Positions 1 to 6,961 of a DNA stretch of 16,912 nucleotides are shown here, in pieces. Positions within the stretch are counted from its first letter, which is position 1. Every line of letters starts with the position of its first letter. The notes under the pieces are model-generated. The model was not told the origin of the DNA and searched no databases. It worked only from the letters and a program-made list of their open reading frames with translations. Position numbers and translations under genes: made by a program. Source of the DNA: WLMZ01 sp043747765 (GTDB taxonomy: Bacteria; Actinomycetota; Acidimicrobiia; Acidimicrobiales; Ilumatobacteraceae); contig JAYTOM010000576.1 of assembly GCA_043747765.1 (NCBI GenBank), positions 1 through 16,912 of the forward strand, given 5' to 3'.

Positions 1-153
1 GCGAGATGTTGCCACTGTGCCGACAGCGATTGGTCCGCTTGGAGAACCGTACGGTGTGGTCATCTCGACGAGTTCGACATCGTCCAGGAACGAGTACAAA
101 CCAGATCCGCCGATCACGCCGATATGGCCGTCTGTGTCGGAGAGGTCGCTCAT
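1..153 (-). CDS. mtnP: S-methyl-5'-thioadenosine phosphorylase, N-terminal part (runs off window)
   Basis: The first 51 residues of a minus-strand gene whose remainder lies left of the window. MTA phosphorylase cleaves methylthioadenosine to adenine and methylthioribose-1-phosphate in the cytoplasm (polyamine by-product and methionine salvage). What I see: after a short polar leader, residues 11-19 read IGVIGGSGLY, the family's phosphate-binding N-terminal strand and glycine loop. This is followed by TTPYGSPSGPIAVGTV, matching the conserved 'TPYG.PS.P..VG' block. The ATG at 151-153 is the best start, although the GGAG before it touches the codon and the frame stays open further upstream. The related purine nucleoside phosphorylases share this fold, but the TPYGxPS block favours MtnP. 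It is divergent from the glycosyltransferase remnant beginning at 212. Confidence 0.85.
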   Translation of the reverse strand, partial: MSDLSDTDGHIGVIGGSGLYSFLDDVELVEMTTPYGSPSGPIAVGTVATSR

Positions 154-211
154 CTCCGAACAATAACGCGCCGCCCCGTAACGAATCCGTGCCTCAATGT
201 CATTGTCACCA

Positions 212-328
212 ATGATCGACGTCAATCTTCCCACCCTGAACGAGGCCAGATCGATGTTCAAGGTCACCGGCGCCGTCAAGGAAACGATCCGCACTGTGCG
301 CGACATGAGCTGCGTCCTCGCCGGATGA
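212..328 (+). pseudogene. Family 2 glycosyltransferase remnant with the centre deleted
   Basis: A 38-codon frame starting ATG at 212. Its first 12 residues, MIDVNLPTLNEA, match the N-terminal beta strand of GT2 (GT-A fold) transferases (MIDVVLPxLNEA type). Its last part, KVTGAVKETIRTVRDM followed by SCVLAG, resembles the conserved C-terminal tail of actinobacterial GT2 enzymes (KVTGTxxGTxRxVRDM). The roughly 190-200 residues that should lie between, including the nucleotide-sugar and DxD region, are missing, and the join is in frame. The stop overlaps the next gene as ATGA (325-328), so translation of the remnant could still deliver ribosomes to the downstream transferase, which would explain why the ends stay in frame. 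No convincing Shine-Dalgarno is visible. Recognition rests on short motifs and has not been checked by alignment. Confidence 0.55.
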
Positions 329-999
329 GGAACGGAGTCGTCCCTCGCGAGCCAGCCATCATCGTGCTCGCCAAGTCGCCCGTCGCTGGTCGGGTGAAGA
401 CCCGTTGTACGCCGCCGTGCACCCCCGAACAAGGCGCAGAACTGGCCGCTGCAGCGATGATCGACACGTTGGAAGCGGTTCTGCGCTCATCGGCACGTCG
501 CGTCGTCATCGCGCTCGACGGTGAACCGTGTGGGTGGATCCATCCCCGTTTCGAGATCCACGGTCAGTGCGTCGGCAGTCTCGGAGATCGCATCGATCAC
601 GCCTTCCGGGTCGTTGGTCAGCCAGCGATCCTGATCGGGATGGACACCCCGCAAGTCACCGCGGACATCCTCGACCAGGCGCTGTACATGTTGAGAACGC
701 GCACAGCCGATGCTGTGGTCGGTCCCTCAGCGGACGGAGGGTTCTGGGCGTTGGGCGTGAGGAACCCCGAAGCCGACGTCTGCCACGACGTGCCGATGAG
801 TCGCGACGACACATGTGCGCATCTGTACGCCGGCTTGCGGCGACGTCGTTTGACGAGTGCGGTCCTTCCGTTGTTGGTCGACGTCGACGATTTCGCCACA
901 GCGGTTGTGGTGGCCGACGAGATCCCGACATCGAACTTCGCTCGAACGGTCGGCCAGATCGCTTCGGAACTCGATCTGTTCGGCTGGAGGTCGACGTGA
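325..999 (+). CDS. TIGR04282/DUF2064 family transferase (rSAM/selenodomain-associated transferase 1 type)
   Basis: A 224-residue cytoplasmic protein of the GT-A-like nucleotidyl/glycosyltransferase superfamily. The N-terminus IIVLAKSPVAGRVKTR (residues 12-27) is the family signature, which resembles the nucleotide-binding loop of MobA-like proteins. GMDTPQ (105-110), GPSADGGFWALG (133-144) and DVDDFATA (186-193) are the other conserved blocks. Family members average 200-230 residues, so this one is full length. The ATG at 325 was chosen because homology starts just after it and because it overlaps the preceding stop (ATGA); an open frame back to 124 has no family sequence. Members commonly sit beside a GT2 partner, and here that partner survives only as the remnant just upstream, so the pathway may be dead or the transferase may act alone. 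The substrate is unknown. Confidence 0.85.
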   Translation: MRNGVVPREPAIIVLAKSPVAGRVKTRCTPPCTPEQGAELAAAAMIDTLEAVLRSSARRVVIALDGEPCGWIHPRFEIHGQCVGSLGDRIDHAFRVVGQPAILIGMDTPQVTADILDQALYMLRTRTADAVVGPSADGGFWALGVRNPEADVCHDVPMSRDDTCAHLYAGLRRRRLTSAVLPLLVDVDDFATAVVVADEIPTSNFARTVGQIASELDLFGWRST

Positions 1000-1047
1000 T
1001 GAGGTCGGTTCATTTCCAGCCTCGGCACCTTCCCCCTTCGACACTGG

Positions 1048-1090
1048 GACGACTGGATCGTTGACGACTGGATCGTTGACGACTGGTTGG
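1048..1090. repeat. 15-bp tandem repeat, 2.9 copies
   Basis: The unit GACGACTGGATCGTT occurs at 1048-1062 and 1063-1077, and a third copy (1078-1090) breaks down after GACGACTGG. The copies are identical apart from the truncated last one, so the expansion is recent. It lies about 50 bp beyond the transferase stop, inside the gene-poor stretch 1000-1506. It has no obvious dyad and does not look like a CRISPR array. Confidence 0.85.
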
Positions 1091-1150
1091 CTGCGCGACG
1101 GGCGGAGTCGCGGCGGCGATCGCGATACATCGGTGCGATGTGGTGCGCGT

Positions 1151-1270
1151 CGCCTCGCCGAAATGGGCCCCGTTGCGTGCCTGCTCGGTCGGGCAATGCA
1201 ACAGCACTGCGTGTTCGACCTCGGCCGCCGTCAGACCGTTTCGCTTCGCGAAGGATTGCCGTGAATCTCC
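1151..1270 (-). pseudogene. Possible C-terminal fragment of a carboxymuconolactone decarboxylase-family protein
   Basis: On the minus strand about 40 codons read SFAKRNGLTAAEVEHAVLLH followed by CPTEQARNGAHFGEA. This resembles the last helices of CMD-family proteins (RNGLTxxEIxEVLLHxAxYAGxPxANxAF). Most codons in this frame end in G or C, as expected for real coding sequence here. No start, no N-terminal domain and no catalytic CxxC segment can be joined to it. The opposite strand nearby has coding-like codon use too, so this is a tentative call. Confidence 0.3.
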
Positions 1271-1286
1271 CGAACCCGCTCCTCTT

Positions 1287-1520
1287 CTGATCGCATGGAT
1301 CATCGCCAGAGTTGTCCCGGAAATCGCCAGAGGTCCCGTACGTGCCGGGTTCGCAGCCTCCACGATGTTCGTGTTGTTCGCCTGGCCGTTGATCCATCGC
1401 TGGGCCGAAGGCCGACGAACTCGTCGACCCTGCCTCTCGACTACGGCCGCAAGCTGACGCTCGCTTTCGTCATGGTGTGGCTGATCACCGCAGACGTGGT
1501 CGTCGCCTACACGGCATCGC
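1287..1520 (+). pseudogene. Possible membrane-protein relic, frameshifted
   Basis: On the plus strand a hydrophobic stretch reads LLIAWIIARVVPEIARG and then FAASTMFVLFAWPLIHRW in one frame. After about 1430 it continues in another frame as YGRKLTLAFVMVWLITADVV, which looks like a further membrane helix and has very GC-rich third positions. No start codon with a ribosome site and no plausible stop before the convergent epimerase gene were found. With the fragment at 1151-1270 this is all that fills 1000-1506. The evidence is composition and hydrophobicity only. Confidence 0.25.
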
Positions 1521-2571
1521 GGAGTCGTGCCTCGGCGAACTCGCGCATACCGTCCTCGAAGCTCATCGCCGGGTTCATCGTCAACTGCACTGCGTGGTTC
1601 GTCGACGCAAACACATGGCGTACGTCGCCCAGTCGGTACGCGCCGGTGACGCGAGGCCACCCTGGGGTGCCATCGCACCGGCCCATCGCAGCGGCGAGTG
1701 CCTCAGCCATGTCCAGCACGGAGTGGGGCATTCCGCTGCCGATGTTCACGGGACCCTTGATCGCGTTCGCTCCGAGCAGAGCGATGACGTTGGCCCTGGC
1801 AACGTCGGAGACGTGGACGAAATCGCGACGTTGCTGTCCATCCTCGGTGACCAGTGGCGATTCGTTCCGTTCGAGGGCACTGCGGAAGATGCTCGCCACA
1901 CCGGCGTACGGGGTGTTCTGAGGCATGCGCGGGCCGTAGACGTTGTGATAGCGGAGCCATCCGGCCGTCACGTCGTGTTCTCGCGCGAAGGCGGCCGTCA
2001 AGTGCTCCTGATGCAGTTTGGTCGCGGCGTAGACGTTCCGCGGTTCGAGTGGGGCGTCTTCAGGAATCGGCTCGGCGGTCAGTACGCCGTCGCAATTCGG
2101 ACAACGCGGTTCGAATTGCCCGGCATCCAGATCGGTATGCAGTCTCGGACCGGGCCGGACGACTCCATCGAGGGAACAGCGATACCTGCCCTCGCCGTAG
2201 ACGACCATCGAAGAGGCAAGAACGATTCGCCCGGTGAAGCCGCGTTCGTGCAGCGCACCGAGACCGAGCACCCACCCGACGTCGTTGTCGTCGACGTACC
2301 CCGCTGCGTCGCTGAAGTCCACACCCAGTCCGACCTTGCCGGCCTGATGGCAAACGGCGTCGACGCCATCCAGTGCCGCTCGCCACGCGGTTCCGTCGCG
2401 TACGTCTCCCCAGATGTACGTCGCCACGGGATTGAGGTAGTCCGGGGTCGAGCTGTGCGCAGAAGGGGAGAGGTTGTCCAACACGATGACGTCGACACCC
2501 CGCTCGACCAGTTGGTCGACGATGCAGGAGCCGATGAACCCAGCTCCACCCGTCACAAGTACGCGATTCAT
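1507..2571 (-). CDS. NAD-dependent sugar epimerase/dehydratase (extended SDR)
   Basis: A 354-residue extended short-chain dehydrogenase that probably acts on an NDP-sugar in the cytoplasm. The Rossmann glycine motif TGGAGFIG lies at residues 7-14 and an acidic residue follows beta 2 (LDN, 31-33). The catalytic Ser lies in ASSMVVYGEG (119-128), and Tyr181 and Lys185 form YAATK. An inserted CPNC pair (157-160) in a loop suggests a structural metal site, seen in one actinobacterial subgroup of these enzymes. The ATG at 2571 is set by a GGAGG six to eight bases upstream and by the glycine motif starting at once. It lies 43 bp downstream of the membrane-protein gene on the same strand, so the two are probably co-transcribed for cell-surface glycan work. 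UDP-glucose 4-epimerase or a 4,6-dehydratase relative is possible; the exact sugar cannot be read off. Confidence 0.88.
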   Translation of the reverse strand: MNRVLVTGGAGFIGSCIVDQLVERGVDVIVLDNLSPSAHSSTPDYLNPVATYIWGDVRDGTAWRAALDGVDAVCHQAGKVGLGVDFSDAAGYVDDNDVGWVLGLGALHERGFTGRIVLASSMVVYGEGRYRCSLDGVVRPGPRLHTDLDAGQFEPRCPNCDGVLTAEPIPEDAPLEPRNVYAATKLHQEHLTAAFAREHDVTAGWLRYHNVYGPRMPQNTPYAGVASIFRSALERNESPLVTEDGQQRRDFVHVSDVARANVIALLGANAIKGPVNIGSGMPHSVLDMAEALAAAMGRCDGTPGWPRVTGAYRLGDVRHVFASTNHAVQLTMNPAMSFEDGMREFAEARLRDAV

Positions 2572-2614
2572 CCTGCTCCCTCCGTCTGCCTGGTTCCTTG
2601 CGTCACCCGACATC

Positions 2615-3919
2615 TCACCATTTCGAGACCAACACAACTTGCAGAACGACAGCAGCGAGCGCCTGACTGCCCAACCATGCCCGCTGGCGACGCACAGTTG
2701 TCGCCAGCGTCGCGGCAGCGACGGAGATCCACGGCATGTAGATCAGCCAGATTCGTTCGGTCTCCGCCTTCGACAAGCCGGACCCATCGGCGAGTGCGAC
2801 ACAGAACAGCGCGCCGAACACGATGATCGCGATTCGGTTGTGCGCGAGTCGTGTGATGCCGGCCAAGGCGGCGGGCCCGACAGCAATCGCCAGCACGGCG
2901 ACGTTGGCGAAGAAGAAGTAGAAGGCGGGCCTGAACTGCGCCGTGCCCGCTGCGTAGAACGCGCGCGTGTTGCTCAGGCCGTCGACCCACCAGTAGTTGT
3001 ACGCGGTAAACGTGGCGACGACCGCTGCAATGCCGACCAATGTCGGCGCGGCCCAGCGGACCTTTCGAGTCTTCCAGGCCAACGCGAGCACCAGCGGGGC
3101 AAGCGTCGGCCCCCCGAACGTGAGAAAGCAAGTCGCCCCGATGACGACGCCACCGAGGAGCGCAGAAATTCCCTCGACGACCGGACGCTCGGTGGTCATC
3201 GCGGCGACGAGCAGGGCGATGCCCGTTGCGGTCGCACCTGCGTAAAACGCGTCGGCGGATGTGCCCTGCCACACGGCGTACGGGGCAAGGGCGAGGAACG
3301 GCAATGCCCGGCGCAGGGCTTCGATGCCGCTGAGCCTCCATACCGTGAACCCGACCGCACCGGCGCTCGACCCGACACCGAGGAACGAGACGCCTGCCGC
3401 CGCCCACGCACTGCCGAGTCCCAGCCGACGCATTGCCAGCAGTAACAGCGTGAAGCCAGGAGGATGCCCGCGAACATGCACGCTATAGAACTTCTGTTGC
3501 GTCAGAAACGTTCGCAGGTAGTTCCCAGCCGGTCGCGCGTGCGTAGTGCCGGCCCAGTATTCGGTCTTGTCGATGACGGGCCTGATGATCGCCGACCATC
3601 CGTCGGACGCAGCCAGCGCGACGACGAACACGACCGCGACCGAAGCCGTCACGATGATCGCCCGCCATGGACTGAGCTGCGCGGCGGCCTTCGGTAGCAC
3701 TGCTATCGCGATGATCGCCACCGTGATTGCCGGAATGACGAGGGCGGTCAGTCGAAGGTCCCAGGCACCGACGAACGGACCAGCGCCGAGCTTGGAGGCT
3801 GGCTGCGTGCGGCTGAGCTCGTCACCTCTGGTGAATGCGTACCACTCGAGCACCCCCAGACCAACGAGCGCGCCGATGGTGCCGGCGATCCGGGCGCGGT
3901 GCACCGAGCGTTCGTTCAC
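2615..3919 (-). CDS. Polytopic membrane protein, GT-C-like glycosyltransferase candidate
   Basis: A 434-residue integral membrane protein with about ten hydrophobic segments (near residues 12-28, 56-76, 88-105, 172-195, 203-218, 226-241, 253-280, 290-306, 333-357, 362-378 and 393-407). Between the early helices a polar loop carries DKTEYW (117-122) and HPPG (152-155). The late segment reads ETERIWLIYMPW, a pattern found in actinobacterial GT-C type transferases and related DUF membrane proteins that use lipid-linked sugars. The GTG at 3919 gives a natural N-in start (VNERSVHRAR then a helix); earlier codons in the frame are not membrane-like. No clear ribosome site is visible. The epimerase follows after 43 bp. 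Function as a glycosyltransferase is inferred from topology and neighbours, not from a proven catalytic motif. Confidence 0.75.
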   Translation of the reverse strand: MNERSVHRARIAGTIGALVGLGVLEWYAFTRGDELSRTQPASKLGAGPFVGAWDLRLTALVIPAITVAIIAIAVLPKAAAQLSPWRAIIVTASVAVVFVVALAASDGWSAIIRPVIDKTEYWAGTTHARPAGNYLRTFLTQQKFYSVHVRGHPPGFTLLLLAMRRLGLGSAWAAAGVSFLGVGSSAGAVGFTVWRLSGIEALRRALPFLALAPYAVWQGTSADAFYAGATATGIALLVAAMTTERPVVEGISALLGGVVIGATCFLTFGGPTLAPLVLALAWKTRKVRWAAPTLVGIAAVVATFTAYNYWWVDGLSNTRAFYAAGTAQFRPAFYFFFANVAVLAIAVGPAALAGITRLAHNRIAIIVFGALFCVALADGSGLSKAETERIWLIYMPWISVAAATLATTVRRQRAWLGSQALAAVVLQVVLVSKW

Positions 3920-4039
3920 GCGACCATTGTTGCCTGATCGGGATGTTCCGTTACAACGTGTCTCGCCCGGCCCGCGAATGCATGGCTGCCGACCCGGCGG
4001 CGTGCGAACCACTGAGCCATCGTTGGTCCGACTCGGCTG

Positions 4040-4279
4040 CTGCGTTGGGGTTCACTGGTTCGCCGAGGGGAACGACGATCTGCGCAACGTCGACGGGATC
4101 GTCCAACGGGTCAACGTCGTCGCCGGGGAACGGCCGCCGAATCTCTGCCCAGAATCCTGGGGATGAGCAACGAGGCTGGCCAGTGCCTGTCGGACCCGCG
4201 CAGGAGCAGATGCGTCGTGAACGAACTGCACGCTCACATCGGGACCGGGTCGTGCAGCGATGTTCTCTTCTGCAACCAT
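4040..4279 (-). pseudogene. Broken anti-sigma-factor-like ATPase (HATPase_c_2/RsbW type) gene
   Basis: The start is gene-like: ATG at 4279 preceded by GGAG at nine bases. The first frame reads SVQFVHDASAPARVRQALAS, resembling the N-terminal strand and helix of RsbW-like anti-sigma ATPases. In another frame the sequence then gives DPLDDPVDVAQIVVPLGEPV, which can be laid over the family's helix leading into the N-box (VDDAQLVVSELVTNAV), though the key ELVxNA residues are altered. Beyond this no GHKL glycine motifs follow. I read it as a frameshifted, 3'-truncated remnant. The alignment is by eye over short stretches, so the family call is tentative. Confidence 0.35.
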
Positions 4280-4450
4280 CGATCAAGTCTCCAACACGTT
4301 GTTGCCTTCGTCGAATGTCACTTTTCGTCGAGTGTCAGTCGACGACTGCTCGACCACGTGTCCGAGTTGTACCCCGAATGGAGACAGCCGACACGAAATG
4401 ACGTCTCGCAGGATCTGCCGACGGGTCGTACATCGACAGAACGGAGAACG

Positions 4451-4860
4451 ATGATCGACAAGACGAGGATCGACAACGAAGTGATGGATGGGGGACGGAC
4501 GCGATTGCTCTCGGTACGGCAACCAAAACGGGCTCGGTGCGCCGCATCATCGTCGCAGGTGACCGCATCGTCGAACTGTCCGACTCGGTCGTACCCGCCG
4601 ACGCTGTGTGCAGCTTCGAGGGCGACGAGCTGACCTACGACAAGAAGACCACCATCTCCTACGGTCAGTTTGTTGATGTCGATCCGCGCAATTACGTGTC
4701 CTGGACATGGACGATGACGAGATCGGTTCGATCGCCGACCTCGAGATCTCCGCTGATGGACGCGTGGAGACGATCGTGCTGACCGACGCCAACACGGTTG
4801 CAGGCGGTCGGCTGCGAGCCATCGGCAGCTATGCGGCGATTCTCAACGTGGACTTCCCCC
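4451..4860 (+). pseudogene. PRC-barrel-like small protein gene, frameshifted twice
   Basis: ATG at 4451 follows GGAGA at a good distance and starts MIDKTRIDNEVMDGGRT. Coding sense then jumps to a second frame (AIALGTATKTGSVRRIIVAG through DKKTTISYGQFVDVDPRNYV) and, at about 4696-4700, to a third frame reading VLDMDDDEIGSIADLEISAD, then GGRLRAIGSYAAIL. The last part matches the PRC-barrel/DUF2171 style strand pattern (D..G.I.D..I...GRV..IV). Third positions stay GC-rich across each segment, so this was one gene. No stop appears in the last frame before it runs antisense into the TetR gene ending at 4860, so the 3' end is also damaged. Family assignment is moderate; the frameshifts are clear. 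Confidence 0.45.
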
Positions 4861-5528
4861 TACGACTGGACTGCCGGTCGCTTGACCGAGATCAGTTCGC
4901 GGACCAATACCGCACCGAGCCAGGATCGGTACTGATCGAGGCTCCATCCGGAACGACGAACGAGCTGGTCGAACAGGGCCGGGCTGTTGAACGCGCAGAG
5001 TATGTCGATCGCCTCGCCCTTCGTCAGACTCGCGCGGAGCGATCCGACCGTGAGCACAGAGTCGATCACGGACGTGGCCCCCGTGCGCCGCCGGCCCTCG
5101 GTGATCGTGGCGAGGGCCACGCACTCTGGATCGGTGGTGGCGGCTGTCGCGACGACCATGAACATTTCGCCCGCGCCGGCCATGATTCGGGCGACGGCGG
5201 CCGAGTAGGCGCGGAGCCGTTGAGCCGCCGTCGCAGCGTTGAAGACGTCGTGCATCCAATCTCGATCGTTGACCACGACCGCTCTGTCATCGCCGGAGAT
5301 TGCCTGATCGAGTGCGGCCGCGAGTATCGCGCGCTTGGTGCCGAACGATGCGTAGAGGGTTTGCACGGAGACACCCGCTCGCGCTGCGATCGCAGTCATG
5401 CTCGTCGATCCGTATCCGATGTCCACGAACAATGAGGTGGCAGCCAGGACGATGGCCCGCCGACTGCGCCGACTGCGGAGATGGCGGCCATCGAGGTCGG
5501 GTTCGCCGTCACCGTCCGGAGGCTTCAC
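4860..5528 (-). CDS. TetR/AcrR family transcriptional regulator
   Basis: A 222-residue one-component regulator. An N-terminal basic leader (HLRSRRSRRA) precedes the TetR DNA-binding domain: IVLAATSLFVDIGYGSTSMT (26-45) is helix 1 into helix 2, and AIAARAGVSVQTLYASFGTK (46-65) is the helix-turn-helix with the typical TLYxxFxxK end. The C-terminal two-thirds is a variable ligand pocket. The GTG at 5528 is chosen because the longer frame would run through the divergent cupin gene and its promoter. No Shine-Dalgarno is seen, and the transcript may be nearly leaderless. It is divergent from the cupin gene, with a 30-bp inverted repeat between them, so it most likely represses itself and the cupin gene in response to an unknown small molecule. 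The 3' end touches the PRC-like relic. Confidence 0.9.
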   Translation of the reverse strand: MKPPDGDGEPDLDGRHLRSRRSRRAIVLAATSLFVDIGYGSTSMTAIAARAGVSVQTLYASFGTKRAILAAALDQAISGDDRAVVVNDRDWMHDVFNAATAAQRLRAYSAAVARIMAGAGEMFMVVATAATTDPECVALATITEGRRRTGATSVIDSVLTVGSLRASLTKGEAIDILCAFNSPALFDQLVRRSGWSLDQYRSWLGAVLVRELISVKRPAVQS

Positions 5529-5534
5529 GAGGCG

Positions 5535-5564
5535 AGCGTAACGGTATATATTTAGAGTTACGCT
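5535..5564. promoter_or_regulatory. Palindromic operator shared by the TetR and cupin genes
   Basis: A perfect inverted repeat, AGCGTAAC at 5535-5542 and GTTACGCT at 5557-5564, with a 14-bp AT-rich centre. TATATA/TATATT (5545-5552) in that centre can serve as a -10 element in either direction, placing both divergent starts within the operator. Its position between the regulator start (5528) and the cupin start (5584) is typical for TetR autoregulation. Symmetry and position are seen; binding is inferred. Confidence 0.7.
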
Positions 5565-5583
5565 ATAAATAGGAGGATTGCAG

Positions 5584-6072
5584 ATGACGACACCTGTGGC
5601 CACACCAGCATCTGATTCGATGGGACAACGGTGGTTCCTCGGAACGCTGTTGCGCATCGTCGCCGACAGCAGCGACACCGCAGGCCAGCTGTCGATCATG
5701 CATCAGCGCGCTCGTCGAGGATTCTCCCCGCCTCGCCACGTCCATCATCGCGAGGACACGGCGATGTACGTGATCAGCGGATCGTTGACGGTGGAGCGCG
5801 GGGATGATTTGGTCGACCTCCCGGCGGGCGGCTTCGTCTGGCTGCCTCGCGACGTGCCGCACTCGTTCTCCGTCGACAGCGCCGAGGCGGAATTTCTCGA
5901 ATTCGTCACACCGGCAGGGTTCGAGCAGTTCCACGTCGATATCAGCGATCCGGCCCCCTACAACGAGATCCCGGAACCAACCGAACCCGACATCGGTCGG
6001 ATCCTTGCGGCCATCGGCGGCTATGGAGCAGATGTCGTCGGGCCTCCGATGGAGGCTGCGGCCCGGTCCTGA
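5584..6072 (+). CDS. Cupin-domain protein
   Basis: A 162-residue single-domain cupin of the small quercetinase-like type. Motif 1 (RHVHHREDTAMYVISG, residues 51-66) supplies His52, His54 or His55 and Glu57, and motif 2 (GGFVWLPRDVPHSFSV, 82-97) supplies His93, so a mononuclear metal site (3 His, 1 Glu) is complete. AGGAGG seven bases before the ATG at 5584 fixes the start; a TTG two codons upstream is too close to that site. It is divergent from the TetR regulator and shares its operator, so it is probably the regulated target. It ends 10 bp from the convergent CMD-family gene. Members include dioxygenases and isomerases of unknown substrate; with a carotenoid oxygenase close by, an oxidative role is possible but is inference. 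Confidence 0.88.
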   Translation: MTTPVATPASDSMGQRWFLGTLLRIVADSSDTAGQLSIMHQRARRGFSPPRHVHHREDTAMYVISGSLTVERGDDLVDLPAGGFVWLPRDVPHSFSVDSAEAEFLEFVTPAGFEQFHVDISDPAPYNEIPEPTEPDIGRILAAIGGYGADVVGPPMEAAARS

Positions 6073-6082
6073 TCGGCCGGAG

Positions 6083-6961
6083 TCAACCCGCCATTGCGTT
6101 GCGTACGACCATCACGTCGACATTGGCAACGACGTCGCCATGGGCATCGATGTCGTAGAACTCGACACCGTCAACGACGATCGGTGCATCCGCACCGAAT
6201 GCGACGGCGATCTTGTTGGCCGCGTTGCGGATGACGTCGAACAGGATCTCGACCGTCTCGGCGTCGCTGAACTGTCGGTGGACATCGGCGCTCAGCGCCT
6301 CGTCGATCAATCCTGGCTGCGTGACGAGCGCGTCGGTGAGTCGTAGTGCGACGATGTGCCTGACATCGAGATCAGCGAGTTCATAGTCATCGATCGCATC
6401 GAAGATTCCGGCACGCTCGACGCCGGCACTGTCCATCGCCTTGACGCTTCGGCGCGATTGGCACAGCCGGCAGTTGTGAATGCGCGCCCAGCGCAGGCGG
6501 ATCAGTTCTGTGGTCAGCGGATCGAGAGCATCGAGCAGCGCGACCTGCTGCATGAATCGTTCCAGCAGTGCCCAGAGGTCCACTGCGTCGTCGCCCGGAG
6601 CGATCTTTGTGGATCCGACCCCGGACAATGCATGCACGGCAGAATCGGCGAACAGTCGTGCGATCGCGATCCGTCCCCTCGTGAAGACGTCGGTGACGAA
6701 CAGCGTCTGAACGAAAAGGACCGCGTCAGCGCCCATCGCCGATGTCATCGCTCCGCGTTGGTCGTCGGTCATCCCCGAAACATCGACGACGAACTGCTCA
6801 GCGAAGTCGACGCAGGCGGCAACTCGTGGATCTTCGACGGCGCTGTCTTCGGTTGCGGCCCGGTTCTCCGATTGCGCTGAGCGATGAGCAATTCCGCTCC
6901 TCGCCCTCTCGCTGTGAGACGTGGCTCGATCAGTGGGGGATCCACGCTCCGTGGAAACCAT
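6083..6961 (-). CDS. Carboxymuconolactone decarboxylase/AhpD-family protein
   Basis: A 292-residue protein with an all-helical AhpD-like fold. The core LTTELIRLRWARIHNCRLCQ (149-168) is the CMD signature with the redox pair Cys164-x-x-Cys167. The usual His four residues after the second Cys is Arg here, so the alkylhydroperoxidase proton relay is incomplete. A second helical repeat follows (LADLDVRHIVALRLTDALVT). Residues 1-45 are polar, probably disordered, with no signal peptide, so it is cytoplasmic. The ATG at 6959-6961 lies inside the 3' end of the carotenoid oxygenase gene (32-bp overlap), implying translational coupling. No other start exists before the conserved part. Family roles include peroxidase and decarboxylase; the context suggests handling products of the oxygenase, which is inference. 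Confidence 0.82.
   Translation of the reverse strand: MVSTERGSPTDRATSHSERARSGIAHRSAQSENRAATEDSAVEDPRVAACVDFAEQFVVDVSGMTDDQRGAMTSAMGADAVLFVQTLFVTDVFTRGRIAIARLFADSAVHALSGVGSTKIAPGDDAVDLWALLERFMQQVALLDALDPLTTELIRLRWARIHNCRLCQSRRSVKAMDSAGVERAGIFDAIDDYELADLDVRHIVALRLTDALVTQPGLIDEALSADVHRQFSDAETVEILFDVIRNAANKIAVAFGADAPIVVDGVEFYDIDAHGDVVANVDVMVVRNAMAG

Noticed and set aside
1048..1090. CRISPR array
   Set aside because: The units are directly adjacent 15-bp tandem copies with no spacers.
1477..2826. Long open frame of 449 codons on the plus strand
   Set aside because: It is antisense to the epimerase, whose motifs, start and ribosome site are clear; the plus-strand product is Arg/His-rich with no family resemblance.
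2474..3445. Plus-strand open frame of 323 codons
   Set aside because: Antisense to the membrane-protein gene; its Arg/Asp/Glu-rich product is the typical shadow of a GC-rich gene.
4863..5435. Continuation of the PRC-like plus-strand frame to a stop at 5435
   Set aside because: It runs antisense through the TetR gene and has no family sequence after about 4850; only the part before 4860 is likely former coding sequence.
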